Positions 25,496 through 38,972 of a stretch of 52,335 nt of DNA are shown here, piece after piece. Position numbers and translations under genes: made by a program. The notes under the pieces are model-generated. The model saw nothing but the letters and a program-made list of their open reading frames with translations. It had not been told where the DNA came from and made no database searches. The stretch is from Beroe ovata (lineage: Eukaryota; Ctenophora; Nuda; Beroida; Beroidae), in NCBI GenBank assembly GCA_946803715.1, contig CAMPET010000052.1, positions 118,337 to 170,671 of the forward strand. The letters are read 5' to 3'. How positions within the stretch are numbered: position 1 is the stretch's first letter; each line of letters starts with the position of its first letter.

Positions 25496-26052
25496 GTGAC
25501 ACTGTGACAGTACAGTATAGCTCTGTGTCACACAAGCAGATTCAATTGTCATACACCAACCTATATTAGCTGTGTTATGTTCATGGGTTGAGGGTTCAGT
25601 TCATTGATAATTGATGAGACTTGAGGAAGCTAGTATTTGACAAGAAAGAGATCATTTGAAACGTTGGAAAACATGAATATAGCTTTTGAATGCGTACAAT
25701 GCCTCCAATAACATATCACAAGAAATCAATTTGAATTCGAATTGCAAAACTAATGAAGGTTTGATTGTAATATTTACTTTAGAAATGGTTGAAAAATAAT
25801 TAATATTAGGCCAGCTAAGGAGTAAGGAGAGATCGAAAACATCTGAAGGTCTGTCTGAGGGTATGGATTTTGGGAATTAACCAAGAAATAAGATGGAAAT
25901 TGAAGTTTGAAAAGTCAAGTCTGTAATATCATTATAAAACATAAAATGAAACGTGTTAAAAATCATGTGTATAAAAGCTGACGAAACCCTGCAGCTGCTG
26001 CCTATTTAAATCTACACAACGAATTCTGTGACCTTTGCGACAAAATACGATA

Positions 26053-29000
26053 TCAAAAGTTTGAAGTCCTCAAATTAGCTATCTGATCTCGTGGTAATGT
26101 TGGAAGAACCTGGAAAAGGGAGATGTAATCATTTGATCAGTTTGATGGATGCTCTTTTTGCAATAGAGCAAAGGACCTATGCTCTATTATAAGAAGAGTA
26201 TCCATGCCATAGGTATCATGACTCAGGAATAGGGAGATAAAAAGGCTGGTTTACCATCTTATCTACCTTTATAGCGCCCCTGTGTGGTTGATGACCAGGT
26301 TGTTTCCCAGCTGACAGAGTACTGCCTGATGACCCACTAGATAACCCGCCCTTGAATGTTTCTTCATGTGTGGTGGGGAGGGCAGGTTTTGCTGCAAGAT
26401 TCTTGTGACTCCTCCGTATCCTTCGATCTAGTGTATCCATGCCATTATCAGGCACATCAACCTGTGAATGAGGTTAATGATTCACTTGTGCTGTTTTTCC
26501 CTGCTTATCTCAAAACTGAACGGAGAAACCTAGAGAGGATTATAAAAGTCAACTTACGAATTCTCTAAAAGTTCACTTACGCAACTTAGATCATCGATAT
26601 CAAACTCTTCATATGGAACGTTCTGTCTTGAAGCTGGCACGTCAACCACACTTGGCTGATACTGAGACGCTGAGGGTCCAACCGTGCTGAAAGTTAGATT
26701 TTAGAAAAATAGATTTTTGAAAATGAAAATAAGTTAGTCGTTATCCCACAATTCCTCAAGAAATCTAGACCCAAATTTCTCATGAGTCCATACCTTGGTG
26801 CAGCTGAAGATGAAGCATATCCAACTCTATCCTCAGGATGAGCAGCTGACATCGGGAGAGCTGCTGATCCGCCCCCAAACTTGGGTGTGATACTTATTGT
26901 ATCCAGGGTCGCTGAGGATTCACCAGTCATACTGGGATGAGAGTTCCACGAGTTGGGGCCGTCGTCATCCTTGGGCAGATTCCAGTTCCTCACTTTTTCG
27001 TTGGCTTCTTGCCACGGTGAGGGCGGGTCCACTGTCCCAGGATCAAAGGTTTTCCTGGCAAAAGTTATAACAGGCATATAAACTCTCATTTGTTATTGAT
27101 GTTATCTGAGGAGATGTAACGTTATAGCAAATACACTTACTTTGGTCGTCTTCCCGTTGGTGGACTGAACAATGAACCTGGATCAGAGGGTATTTCCCAG
27201 CCTTTGGGAGACAATATTGCCATTGGGGGTGCAGCTGAAATTGGTTAAGTGTTAGCATCATCCTGGTCTTATGAAATTCTACACTTATTTTGAAATGAAA
27301 TGAGTTTTTTTCAGGTTGTCAAGAAAGAGTTGGCCCTTACCATTGCCATAGTGATCTGAAACTTCTGATGGTGGAATAACTGAGGATGCATCATCATTGT
27401 TTTGGTACTTCTGAACGTTACCAAACGGATTCATCTTTTGTGGGTGTTCATCAGCTTGAGGGAAGCCTCTGAAAAGGTGGGTTGTGAGTTTATTCATTGT
27501 CTCTTCCTAATATATTCATCTATTTTACCTTAGGTTATTGACCTATGTAATATCTTTAGATTCTGTCAGAGACAAATTTTCAAATCATACCTAGTAGGTA
27601 CCTACCTTTGTAGCGGTTGTTCTCTCAGGTTTTGATAGCTGAGTGAAACAGCTGGTCGAGAGAGAGGTGGAGAAAAGAGACCATTGTCTCTGGGAATGTT
27701 TTCTCTGGACCGTGATCTGATGAGGTAAGGATACCAATACCATTATCATTCCGCCAAATATTGGAATATGGATGAAAATGGGTGCCATTTATAGTATTGT
27801 GCTTGCCAAAATATGCCTATTGAAGATTTTGTTCTTTCTATCAATACCTGGAAGAGAAGAGAGGTGCAGCCGATGGCTCATAGTCCGACTCAATCCTATG
27901 ATACTTAGGGGAGAGGGGAGTGATATGTCGGAGATATCTGGGGGATAGGGGACCGGTCTCCGAGAGTGGCTCATCATATCTCACTTCCTCCTCTTGAAGG
28001 GGTTGATAATTGCTGTCTCTCATCAGAGGGTCGTAGTTCTAGGAGTTGATTTAGGGAGATTTAATACGGTTTAGGATAGTTTAACTGTTGATTGAATTTT
28101 TGGATTCACTTTTTTTGAGAAAGGATCAGGACAGATCGATTCGGATGATGATTTGTCCAATGAAAAGGTTTCTACTCACTGCTGCGGTTCCTGACTCAGA
28201 ATACATTTCCTCGTAATGTGGTCTCTGTCCTCTAACCTTGCTCTCAGTCCTTGACAAGGCATACAGAGAGCTAGCTCCATCAGCCTGTAGTGAGGACGAC
28301 TCTTATTATAAACTCTATCAATATCAGGCAAATTCTTAGACCAATAATAGACTAGACAGCAGCTGACATGAACTTTCATCGGTAGTTTCACCTTGATTTT
28401 ATTTTTCCTGATTTCCATAGTTACCTGGTTGAGAACCTCTCTCTGATATTCGACCTCGCCTCCCTTCTTGATATTCTTAGTCTTCTTCTTTCTACAGCAA
28501 CAGCAACAGCAACAACAGATGAGTATGATGAGCAGGATCAGGAACGCTATGACCCCGCCAATTATGAACCATGTTGTCATAGAAACTGAAATGATTGAGT
28601 AATAGATAGATACTTACTTCAATAGGTATTGGATCATGGATGCTTTCATTAACATCAAAATAGTGAATCCTATGTCAAGTTCAAGCTCTAATGGAAACTC
28701 ACTTTTAGCAAAGAATCCGCATTTCTTGTTGAGAGCAGACTCCAACAAAGTCTCTCTTACTCCTTCACTACTTGAGCCAATACACTTATAGAGGTATGGA
28801 TCGCACGTTTGATCTATAATCGTCTCGACAGATGTCATGTTGCCAATTGTGGACTGTATTCCTTCTTGCAGCTAAAAAAGATATAAGTTGAACTCTCACA
28901 ATCGATTTTCAAAGCTGAGAAAAAACGCAAGGTATTGACATATATAAAAGGTCCATTGAATTTGATGGATAATCCTCGTACCACATCATCTATGAAGAAT

Positions 29001-32000
29001 TGTAGTGTGGGTGATGGGTTGCCCCAGACACTACAAACAACAACCAGTGTCCCCTGGTTTTCCACTTGTTTCTCCACTATAGTGATGTTGGGGGCGATGA
29101 AGTGGTTCAGGTAAACTGTCAGGGGTACGTCTGTTTTCCACGTATTTCCTGCCATATTGATTCAGTATTCGTCAGAAAGTACAGATGGCTACAATCATGA
29201 AGGACAATCACAGCAGAATATTGTGTAGGGCATCTAAAACAAGCACAACGAATGAAGTATATTTTTGGGTTTTTTAGACACCGATACTAGAAACTGACTG
29301 GTAATATTATATGTATCAAGAACTGCAACTAATGACATCATACCTGCGACCCTGACTCCACATTGGTAGGTAGCTGAATCTTGAGCATTCTCCACAGTCA
29401 GTTCCGTTGTTTCAGTGTAGAACGCATCTTTAGCAAATGTGGATCTGATTGTGTACTTTTGCTTCTGATGCTTGTCCCCACTTTTTAACCTCACTCCTGA
29501 AAATGTAGTTTCCAGTCAAGTTTTGTCATCGGATATCATGGCCTTTGGATTAATAGCATGGATCACTCTTCATGAAGTGGTTGAATTAGTTGCTTTCAAT
29601 GAACTGATGGACGATACTTATAATATTCCATTCTTATCTCTGATAATCGGTCTCACCTTCTCTCTCCCACCAAACACTCCCCTCAGGCGGATTCCCCTTG
29701 CTATACTGACATTGGAGTGTGGCTGTAGTACCATTGGCCACCACATCTGGAGTTCCCCCAAACTCTGACAGGAGGAATGGTGTGATACTTCTGATCTGGT
29801 TTTGGAAGAATTCCCTAATCCCTAGCCCACGCAACTGCATCTTTCTTAACCATGTTCTATGCTTTGCTCTGAATTGAGCTTTCCAAAATGAAGCAAAAGT
29901 TCCTAAAAAATTATGACACGTGAATAAAACAAACGATCCATGATTTTACAATTACCGAACGCAGTGACAGTGAGTGTTTTTGACAGGCGATCCCCATTGG
30001 TAAAGAGGAATCTGCACGTGTAAGTGTTGACACCACTCCTCATTTCTTGTGTGATAAGTGCTTGGTAGGGGTCCACATTTTGGGAGGGGAGGGAGAAGGT
30101 TCGGCCCTGTAACCTGCAATAGATGAGTCTCAAGTATTAAGACGAATCCTTTTCGGCTTTTGGAATTTTCATTGGAATGTCTCTCGCCTCAAGGTCCCAA
30201 AAACATGATCTTGGAGTGGGATTTTAAATATGAATACTGAATAATTTGAGGAAAGTAGGTACTCACCAGTCAATTCTTGTAGGAGGAACCAGAGGTATGT
30301 TCCTTCCTGCATGTTCCTTCAAGTCACATGCCAGTGTCGTGGAGGTGTCGGATGGAACTGACACATCAGAGCCCTCGATTTCTGAAAAAATAAAATAGGA
30401 GTGAAATGCTCTCGTTATTTACAGTCCATACTTCACAAGTGATCAAATTTCCTGAAAAATAAAAACAAGGATTAACCTACAGCTGTCAACAGCCTACTCA
30501 ATGTATGCCTACTCAAAGCCTAACTGATATGGCCCTCACTGATCCTAGCTACACTAGAATATTTTCCACAAATATTTCCACTCACTGTATACGATGATCC
30601 TGGACACCCCGCTGTACCTCACTGCCCCTCCCCCCTCAGTGCGGGTGTGGAATGTGCACCTTACATCATGGGAATACCTCTCAGAGAGGATCTCAAGGGT
30701 GGAAATAGCTGAACTGCCCTTGTAGCTCACTTTGCTCGTACTAGATATGTCACTCTGTGGTGGATAGTTATGTAGTCAGATACAATTCCTTGTGTTGTTT
30801 TATTATAGTTTTGATCAATGAAATCGTACTTCAAACTAAGACGAATATATGTCATATGGAATCAATGTGGTGTTTTTCAGTTCATCTAGAACAGAAAAAT
30901 CGTGCTCTACTATAATTAATAATTAGATAATCAATTATACAATTAGATTCTCAATTACTCACACTGTCCCTCTCATCCACCCACTCCACTCTGTCTATGT
31001 CAAGATGTTTATCGTTGTTGAAATCACAGGTTATTGTGATCCTTGAACCGTAAACCACATAATGAGAAGTTACGTCCAGACCTGAAATATTTCAACATCC
31101 GACATCCGTGCCTCGAAAATAAGATTTTCGCGAAAATGCCAATCTCCATTTAGATACCTAGATCTCTCCAAAATTAAGGGAGAAATCGTTTATCAGTCTA
31201 ATGCTAGTCGCTGAGTATTAACTTGTGCAGAGCTGCTGTGAGCTATCATAATTATATTTCAAATCTCTGCAGTTCCTATAGGTAACTCCAACTTTTAAAT
31301 CTTAAATGATTAACATGACTTCCATGAGTTTGCTATCTGCAGATCAATAATGGTATAAATACTCACTGTAGACATCGACTTTAGCAGTTTTGTAGATAAC
31401 TGAATCCGAGAAAGGTGTGGTTTGGATGCAGGTGAATGCTGGAAAATTGAGAGTTATAATTCGAGCACAAATATCAAATTTGATCGAAATATGTTTCAAA
31501 GAGATTAATGCATTCGTCAAAGTTCTTACTATCTAACAAAATCTCAAATCAGCAATAGCTGATCCGTTGCACTACCTCAAATATCAATAAATCCCTAACT
31601 ATAATCCTCTAACTATTCTTCTCTTTTCCCGACCCCCGAATCCCTCTCTAACCCCCTTGTTTCATGCTAAGTATTCCCACCCCCCCTGCAAACTCTACCT
31701 TGATCCAGTGATACGGTGGATAGAGTCAGAGTTGACAGCACTGATCCGGTGTTAGTACTCCCACTCACTGAAACCTCACCCACCCTCTCACCCACTCGCC
31801 ATGTTGTCATACCATCTGTCCATTCTGTAATGATCAGTTAATTGATTGGGTGATTGTGATAATTGGATAATTAGTATTAATTGTTTGGCTGAGGTCAAAT
31901 GAGGGCATAAGGTTTAATGGTGCATTGTGCCAAAATCTGACATGGATAAGATTATTTATCCATTGGATCAGCATTTCCCTCCACTCACTAATCTCATTGA

Positions 32001-35000
32001 TAGAGCAGTTGTAGCATTTGCAAGTGAGCGCTGCTTGATCCCCTGATTTTACCACAGCATCGGTGACAACCAGTTCTGAAATAATAGTAGCATTTGAGCT
32101 GTTTCAGGAGGCTCTCCATTGATCGAACTCATCTATAGTGCATAGTGAACATATGCATATTATCAAGCCAATTTCCTCCTCATCTACACTATGACTAATT
32201 AAGTAGCTTTATGTAAGCAGACTCACCCCCGAATGTGCTGCAGACAGCTGGGAGTTGTGCTTCACACCGATCCAACATGTACTCATTGGCAATGTTCACC
32301 TTGATACAGTACTCCTTGTCCCACGGGGATATAGACTGAGTGGCGCCCGTGATCCTGAGGGGAGCAGTGAGTGTTGAGAGACCGTGGATCTGCACTTTTA
32401 TTATGATTTGCTTTTTGGGAGGTGGTAGAAAATGGTATTCTTGGGGAGGGGTCCCGAACTTTTTCAGTCATGTGAAAGCTATTGACCAATGAGAACCCAA
32501 ATAAAACCAATGAAGATAGCAGTTCTACACTTTTTGATTTGCTATTTGAAAGGTGAATATAGAATGGTATGGACACAATTACTCACTGGTAATTAATCCA
32601 GGCGTTATCAAAACCCCTGCTCCGGAGAACTGTACTGAAACATGCCCTTCTGCTGGGTGTGAAGGGCGTGGCAAGCTCCATGTTGTTCTGTGTACAGAAT
32701 GATGCTGCCCGGTCATATGTTAGATCAGTCCTGAAAATGAGAGCTGACTTGATTAATTGTGACATCTCGAAAGAATTTTGTATTTACACTGACTTGAAAT
32801 AGGTTTACGCACTGACTGAATAGCAGGGAAAATGTACGAGTCGGTGAACAAATTTCATAGAGATTTCTACGGCTGTTGGATCAAGATTCATAATAACTCA
32901 AAATATAGGTTAACAATGAGAAAGTTTGTAACTCTTGTTTTAAATCATACCTGTCTGACACCCAATAGTGCTCATTCTGGCACGTCTGCATGTGGTCCTT
33001 GTCATACTGAGCTGAAATTAGGGCTTGATTAGAACCAGGGAATCGCGTATTTGTGCAATCAATTAAGTTAGTAGGAAGGATTGCCTGCGTTCCCATGCCA
33101 GTCCTTGCCCGAATTAAGATTACAAATGCGCTATGTGTTTGTGAAGAAATATAGCCCGAATTTCCAGCGAGAATTCTGATAGCTTGACACCACTGAGGGA
33201 TGTTTTAGTGCAACTCACGCATAGTGCTGACACAGATGGCATATTTGGTCCATGAGCATGGGTTTGCCATGAAGTCCCCGAACTGGTCCACCCCTCCACA
33301 ATACTTTATACCCCAGTTCAGTACATCCACTGTGAGACCCATCTCGTCAACTATGAGTCCACCTGTGGGGAAGTTGGTTACTATGTGTTCAGTCACATGC
33401 ATAGATATAGTTGTTTACTTTTGGTTTGTTCAGTGATGTGTTTGAATTAGTTTCTGAGTCCGTTGACCCAGATAAATCCCTTTTATGTCTTCTATGGGCC
33501 TGCTACGGTTTAGTCACATCAGCTCAATATACAAGTATTGTTTCAGGAATCTGCACTGCAAAGCTACGGTATCACTCAAGATTTGAATGATTGAATACGT
33601 GAATTGTGAAATCTTGTGAACTTTGGTTCACCTGATAGCTTGTATCTGGACCAGACATACTGAGTCTCATACTCCCCCACGACATCCGAACAAGTGTCCT
33701 CCAGTACCTCATTCGTCCTCGACCTATACGAATTATGGCAGGTTATTTCTGAGGCACTTGGGGTGTGGAAAAGGGTGTGGAATGAAAAATAGACGGCAAA
33801 TTTCTGTTGAAATTACTGTGTGCACAATTGCGCGTCTTTTTCATCCCAACCCTTCTTATACTGATGTGTGCACTGTGCAGATACCGCTTATGTTACAGTA
33901 ATCATGATCTACCCTTGTAAATTTTGAGAAAGTAAGATGCTTTTTTCTCCTTATCGAAATCATGTTTTTCAGGAGCAGATAAGGGGATAAGGACATACCC
34001 CATGTAAGTGCGTTTCCCATATCCTCTACACATGATGGCTGCCTGTCCATGATCAACTATCTGAGAGAGACGCTGTGTACAGGTCCCAGCACACGGGACT
34101 TGTGCTCCCGGACACACACCTGAGTGAAGAGGTTAGTGTCACTTGGGTGTTGGTGGGTGTGTGCGTGTGTGTGTGTGTGTGTGGGTTTGCACTGTACAAG
34201 TGTGTGTGTTTAAGCTGCATACTCCCTAGGGAATTACGTGTCAACAGCACTTTATACGGACACACACATATTGACAAGTGATATGACAAGTGATATGGCC
34301 AATATGCTTGATTCATGTTTCGGCGCACGCACAATTCATACCACGTGCAGTACTGCACGTGTTCTGAGTATTTTCACTCAGATTTATAACTGTTGTTTTT
34401 ATCTCTTCCAGGGCACATTCAGAGAGAATCTAGTTGACGGTAGAGTTCTCAACTCTCTNTTGAGGAAAGTAGGTACTCACCAGTCAATTCTTGTAGGAGG
34501 AACCAGAGGTATGTTCCTTCCTGCATGTTCCTTCAAGTCACATGCCAGTGTCGTGGAGGTGTCGGATGGAACTGACACATCAGAGCCCTCGATTTCTGAA
34601 AAAATAAAATAGGAGTGAAATGCTCTCGTTATTTACAGTCCATACTTCACAAGTGATCAAATTTCCTGAAAAATAAAAACAAGGATTAACCTACAGCTGT
34701 CAACAGCCTACTCAATGTATGCCTACTCAAAGCCTAACTGATATGGCCCTCACTGATCCTAGCTACACTAGAATATTTTCCACAAATATTTCCACTCACT
34801 GTATACGATGATCCTGGACACCCCGCTGTACCTCACTGCCCCTCCCCCCTCAGTGCGGGTGTGGAATGTGCACCTTACATCATGGGAATACCTCTCAGAG
34901 AGGATCTCAAGGGTGGAAATAGCTGAACTGCCCTTGTAGCTCACTTTGCTCGTACTAGATATGTCACTCTGTGGTGGATAGTTATGTAGTCAGATACAAT

Positions 35001-38000
35001 TCCTTGTGTTGTTTTATTATAGTTTTGATCAATGAAATCGTACTTCAAACTAAGACGAATATATGTCATATGGAATCAATGTGGTGTTTTTCAGTTCATC
35101 TAGAACAGAAAAATCGTGCTCTACTATAATTAATAATTAGATAATCAATTATACAATTAGATTCTCAATTACTCACACTGTCCCTCTCATCCACCCACTC
35201 CACTCTGTCTATGTCAAGATGTTTATCGTTGTTGAAATCACAGGTTATTGTGATCCTTGAACCGTAAACCACATAATGAGAAGTTACGTCCAGACCTGAA
35301 ATATTTCAACATCCGACATCCGTGCCTCGAAAATAAGATTTTCGCGAAAATGCCAATCTCCATTTAGATACCTAGATCTCTCCAAAATTAAGGGAGAAAT
35401 CGTTTATCAGTCTAATGCTAGTCGCTGAGTATTAACTTGTGCAGAGCTGCTGTGAGCTATCATAATTATATTTCAAATCTCTGCAGTTCCTATAGGTAAC
35501 TCCAACTTTTAAATCTTAAATGATTAACATGACTTCCATGAGTTTGCTATCTGCAGATCAATAATGGTATAAATACTCACTGTAGACATCGACTTTAGCA
35601 GTTTTGTAGATAACTGAATCCGAGAAAGGTGTGGTTTGGATGCAGGTGAATGCTGGAAAATTGAGAGTTATAATTCGAGCACAAATATCAAATTTGATCG
35701 AAATATGTTTCAAAGAGATTAATGCATTCGTCAAAGTTCTTACTATCTAACAAAATCTCAAATCAGCAATAGCTGATCCGTTGCACTACCTCAAATATCA
35801 ATAAATCCCTAACTATAATCCTCTAACTATTCTTCTCTTTTCCCGACCCCCGAATCCCTCTCTAACCCCCTTGTTTCATGCTAAGTATTCCCACCCCCCC
35901 TGCAAACTCTACCTTGATCCAGTGATACGGTGGATAGAGTCAGAGTTGACAGCACTGATCCGGTGTTAGTACTCCCACTCACTGAAACCTCACCCACCCT
36001 CTCACCCACTCGCCATGTTGTCATACCATCTGTCCATTCTGTAATGATCAGTTAATTGATTGGGTGATTGTGATAATTGGATAATTAGTATTAATTGTTT
36101 GGCTGAGGTCAAATGAGGGCATAAGGTTTAATGGTGCATTGTGCCAAAATCTGACATGGATAAGATTATTTATCCATTGGATCAGCATTTCCCTCCACTC
36201 ACTAATCTCATTGATAGAGCAGTTGTAGCATTTGCAAGTGAGCGCTGCTTGATCCCCTGATTTTACCACAGCATCGGTGACAACCAGTTCTGAAATAATA
36301 GTAGCATTTGAGCTGTTTCAGGAGGCTCTCCATTGATCGAACTCATCTATAGTGCATAGTGAACATATGCATATTATCAAGCCAATTTCCTCCTCATCTA
36401 CACTATGACTAATTAAGTAGCTTTATGTAAGCAGACTCACCCCCGAATGTGCTGCAGACAGCTGGGAGTTGTGCTTCACACCGATCCAACATGTACTCAT
36501 TGGCAATGTTCACCTTGATACAGTACTCCTTGTCCCACGGGGATATAGACTGAGTGGCGCCCGTGATCCTGAGGGGAGCAGTGAGTGTTGAGAGACCGTG
36601 GATCTGCACTTTTATTATGATTTGCTTTTTGGGAGGTGGTAGAAAATGGTATTCTTGGGGAGGGGTCCCGAACTTTTTCAGTCATGTGAAAGCTATTGAC
36701 CAATGAGAACCCAAATAAAACCAATGAAGATAGCAGTTCTACACTTTTTGATTTGCTATTTGAAAGGTGAATATAGAATGGTATGGACACAATTACTCAC
36801 TGGTAATTAATCCAGGCGTTATCAAAACCCCTGCTCCGGAGAACTGTACTGAAACATGCCCTTCTGCTGGGTGTGAAGGGCGTGGCAAGCTCCATGTTGT
36901 TCTGTGTACAGAATGATGCTGCCCGGTCATATGTTAGATCAGTCCTGAAAATGAGAGCTGACTTGATTAATTGTGACATCTCGAAAGAATTTTGTATTTA
37001 CACTGACTTGAAATAGGTTTACGCACTGACTGAATAGCAGGGAAAATGTACGAGTCGGTGAACAAATTTCATAGAGATTTCTACGGCTGTTGGATCAAGA
37101 TTCATAATAACTCAAAATATAGGTTAACAATGAGAAAGTTTGTAACTCTTGTTTTAAATCATACCTGTCTGACACCCAATAGTGCTCATTCTGGCACGTC
37201 TGCATGTGGTCCTTGTCATACTGAGCTGAAATTAGGGCTTGATTAGAACCAGGGAATCGCGTATTTGTGCAATCAATTAAGTTAGTAGGAAGGATTGCCT
37301 GCGTTCCCATGCCAGTCCTTGCCCGAATTAAGATTACAAATGCGCTATGTGTTTGTGAAGAAATATAGCCCGAATTTCCAGCGAGAATTCTGATAGCTTG
37401 ACACCACTGAGGGATGTTTTAGTGCAACTCACGCATAGTGCTGACACAGATGGCATATTTGGTCCATGAGCATGGGTTTGCCATGAAGTCCCCGAACTGG
37501 TCCACCCCTCCACAATACTTTATACCCCAGTTCAGTACATCCACTGTGAGACCCATCTCGTCAACTATGAGTCCACCTGTGGGGAAGTTGGTTACTATGT
37601 GTTCAGTCACATGCATAGATATAGTTGTTTACTTTTGGTTTGTTCAGTGATGTGTTTGAATTAGTTTCTGAGTCCGTTGACCCAGATAAATCCCTTTTAT
37701 GTCTTCTATGGGCCTGCTACGGTTTAGTCACATCAGCTCAATATACAAGTATTGTTTCAGGAATCTGCACTGCAAAGCTACGGTATCACTCAAGATTTGA
37801 ATGATTGAATACGTGAATTGTGAAATCTTGTGAACTTTGGTTCACCTGATAGCTTGTATCTGGACCAGACATACTGAGTCTCATACTCCCCCACGACATC
37901 CGAACAAGTGTCCTCCAGTACCTCATTCGTCCTCGACCTATACGAATTATGGCAGGTTATTTCTGAGGCACTTGGGGTGTGGAAAAGGGTGTGGAATGAA

Positions 38001-38936
38001 AAATAGACGGCAAATTTCTGTTGAAATTACTGTGTGCACAATTGCGCGTCTTTTTCATCCCAACCCTTCTTATACTGATGTGTGCACTGTGCAGATACCG
38101 CTTATGTTACAGTAATCATGATCTACCCTTGTAAATTTTGAGAAAGTAAGATGCTTTTTTCTCCTTATCGAAATCATGTTTTTCAGGAGCAGATAAGGGG
38201 ATAAGGACATACCCCATGTAAGTGCGTTTCCCATATCCTCTACACATGATGGCTGCCTGTCCATGATCAACTATCTGAGAGAGACGCTGTGTACAGGTCC
38301 CAGCACACGGGACTTGTGCTCCCGGACACACACCTGAGTGAAGAGGTTAGTGTCACTTGGGTGTTGGTGGGTGTGTGCGTGTGTGTGTGTGTGTGTGGGT
38401 TTGCACTGTACAAGTGTGTGTGTTTAAGCTGCATACTCCCTAGGGAATTACGTGTCAACAGCACTTTATACGGACACACACATATTGACAAGTGATATGA
38501 CAAGTGATATGGCCAATATGCTTGATTCATGTTTCGGCGCACGCACAATTCATACCACGTGCAGTACTGCACGTGTTCTGAGTATTTTCACTCAGATTTA
38601 TAACTGTTGTTTTTATCTCTTCCAGGGCACATTCAGAGAGAATCTAGTTGACGGTAGAGTTCTCAACTCTCTNTTTAGAGAAATGGAAAAGTGAGTTGGA
38701 TCAAGCGAAGGGGGGAGTAAAGTTTGAGTGTGAGGATAGAGAGAGGGGGATGAACGGGATTCTGTGTTTATCTATCATCAAATAATGAAGGAAATTTCCA
38801 GTCTATTCCAGAATGAGCTAGGTATGAGAATAAGCTATTTCAAGCATGCGAATCATTGAGCGCTGTTTAAATTGTTACCATTGGTGAGAACAGTTGGCAG
38901 GAAGAGGCAGAGGTAAACTGCAATGATGGACATCAT
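26053..38936 (-). CDS. Type I receptor with two C-type-lectin-like domains, five Ig domains and a long cytoplasmic tail
   Basis: Exon 1 (38936-38879) encodes signal peptide 'MSIIAVYLCLFLPTVLTN'. Exons 2-13, given for the lower copy of the repeat (add 4214 for the other): 34119-33999, 33756-33632, 33362-33219, 33011-32951, 32730-32587, 32354-32227, 32075-31989, 31824-31699, 31438-31367, 31081-30963, 30754-30586, 30381-30267. Exons 14-28: 30113-29956, 29764-29657, 29496-29344, 29148-28982, 28871-28703, 28585-28425, 28284-28180, 28038-27848, 27716-27606, 27468-27341, 27234-27141, 27054-26794, 26686-26581, 26461-26255, 26109-26053. With one copy the CDS is 3,645 nt, 1,214 residues, every junction in phase. 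Domains: lectin-like 1 (about 20-150, 'PCSWTKYAICVSTM'), lectin-like 2 (about 150-260, 'TYDRAASFC', 'FDNAWINYQ', 'CEAQLPAVC'), five Ig (about 261-741), a helix followed by eight consecutive Cys and 'RKKK', then about 440 cytoplasmic residues with 'NYDPL', 'NYQPL' and an NPF. A cell-surface recognition or adhesion role is inferred; no orthologue is recognised. Confidence 0.85.
28490..28521 (-). other. Eight-cysteine run at the inner membrane face
   Basis: A nearly tandem TGT/TGC tract encodes eight Cys in a row between the hydrophobic helix ('VIAFLILLIILI') and the basic stop-transfer 'RKKK' of the lectin/Ig receptor. Juxtamembrane cysteines are typical palmitoylation sites; the run probably grew by repeat expansion. 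Confidence 0.85.
30246..34458. repeat. 4,213-bp direct repeat, lower copy
   Basis: Apparently identical to 34460-38672 at a constant offset of 4,214, as judged from identical ORFs and line-by-line reading. It contains exons 2-13 of the lectin/Ig receptor and ends against the single N at 34459. Confidence 0.95.
34342..34361. repeat. 20-bp perfect palindrome with two CACGTG boxes (first copy)
   Basis: CACGTGCAGTACTGCACGTG is its own reverse complement. Within the lectin/Ig gene intron 1 region; repeated at 38556-38575 because of the 4.2-kb duplication. Each half contains the E-box CACGTG. Confidence 0.85.
34460..38672. repeat. 4,213-bp direct repeat, upper copy, bounded by Ns
   Basis: Second copy of 30246-34458, flanked by single Ns at 34459 and 38673. 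Exon 1 of the receptor (38936-38879) lies beyond this copy and is present once. Joining the last exon of this copy (ends phase 2) to the first exon of the lower copy (needs phase 1) breaks the frame, so only one copy fits a functional gene. Confidence 0.95.
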
Positions 38937-38972
38937 ATCTGATCTCAGGGTTAGATCTGATCTCAGGGCTAG
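38937..38972. repeat. 18-bp tandem duplication just upstream of the receptor start codon
   Basis: Two copies of ATCTGATCTCAGGG[T/C]TAG-type sequence (one mismatch) directly precede the minus-strand ATG at 38936, so they lie in the presumed 5' UTR. Confidence 0.8.

Larger units (their letters stand above)
22803..26052. other. Intergenic region upstream of SPPL-like gene and downstream of lectin/Ig gene
   Basis: 3.25 kb of AT-rich sequence without a supported gene. It contains a 19-bp tandem (24820-24870, about 2.7 copies of an ATACATCAGACAGATAGAT-type unit), a short CA tract (25166-25186) and a 27-bp-arm hairpin (25441-25495). It should hold the SPPL-like promoter at its low end and the lectin/Ig 3' UTR at its high end. 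Confidence 0.5.

Noticed and set aside
30246-38672. Real tandem duplication producing a receptor with four lectin-like and additional Ig domains
   Set aside because: Phase mismatch at the junction between copies, apparent 100% identity including introns, and Ns at both joins argue for an assembly artefact.
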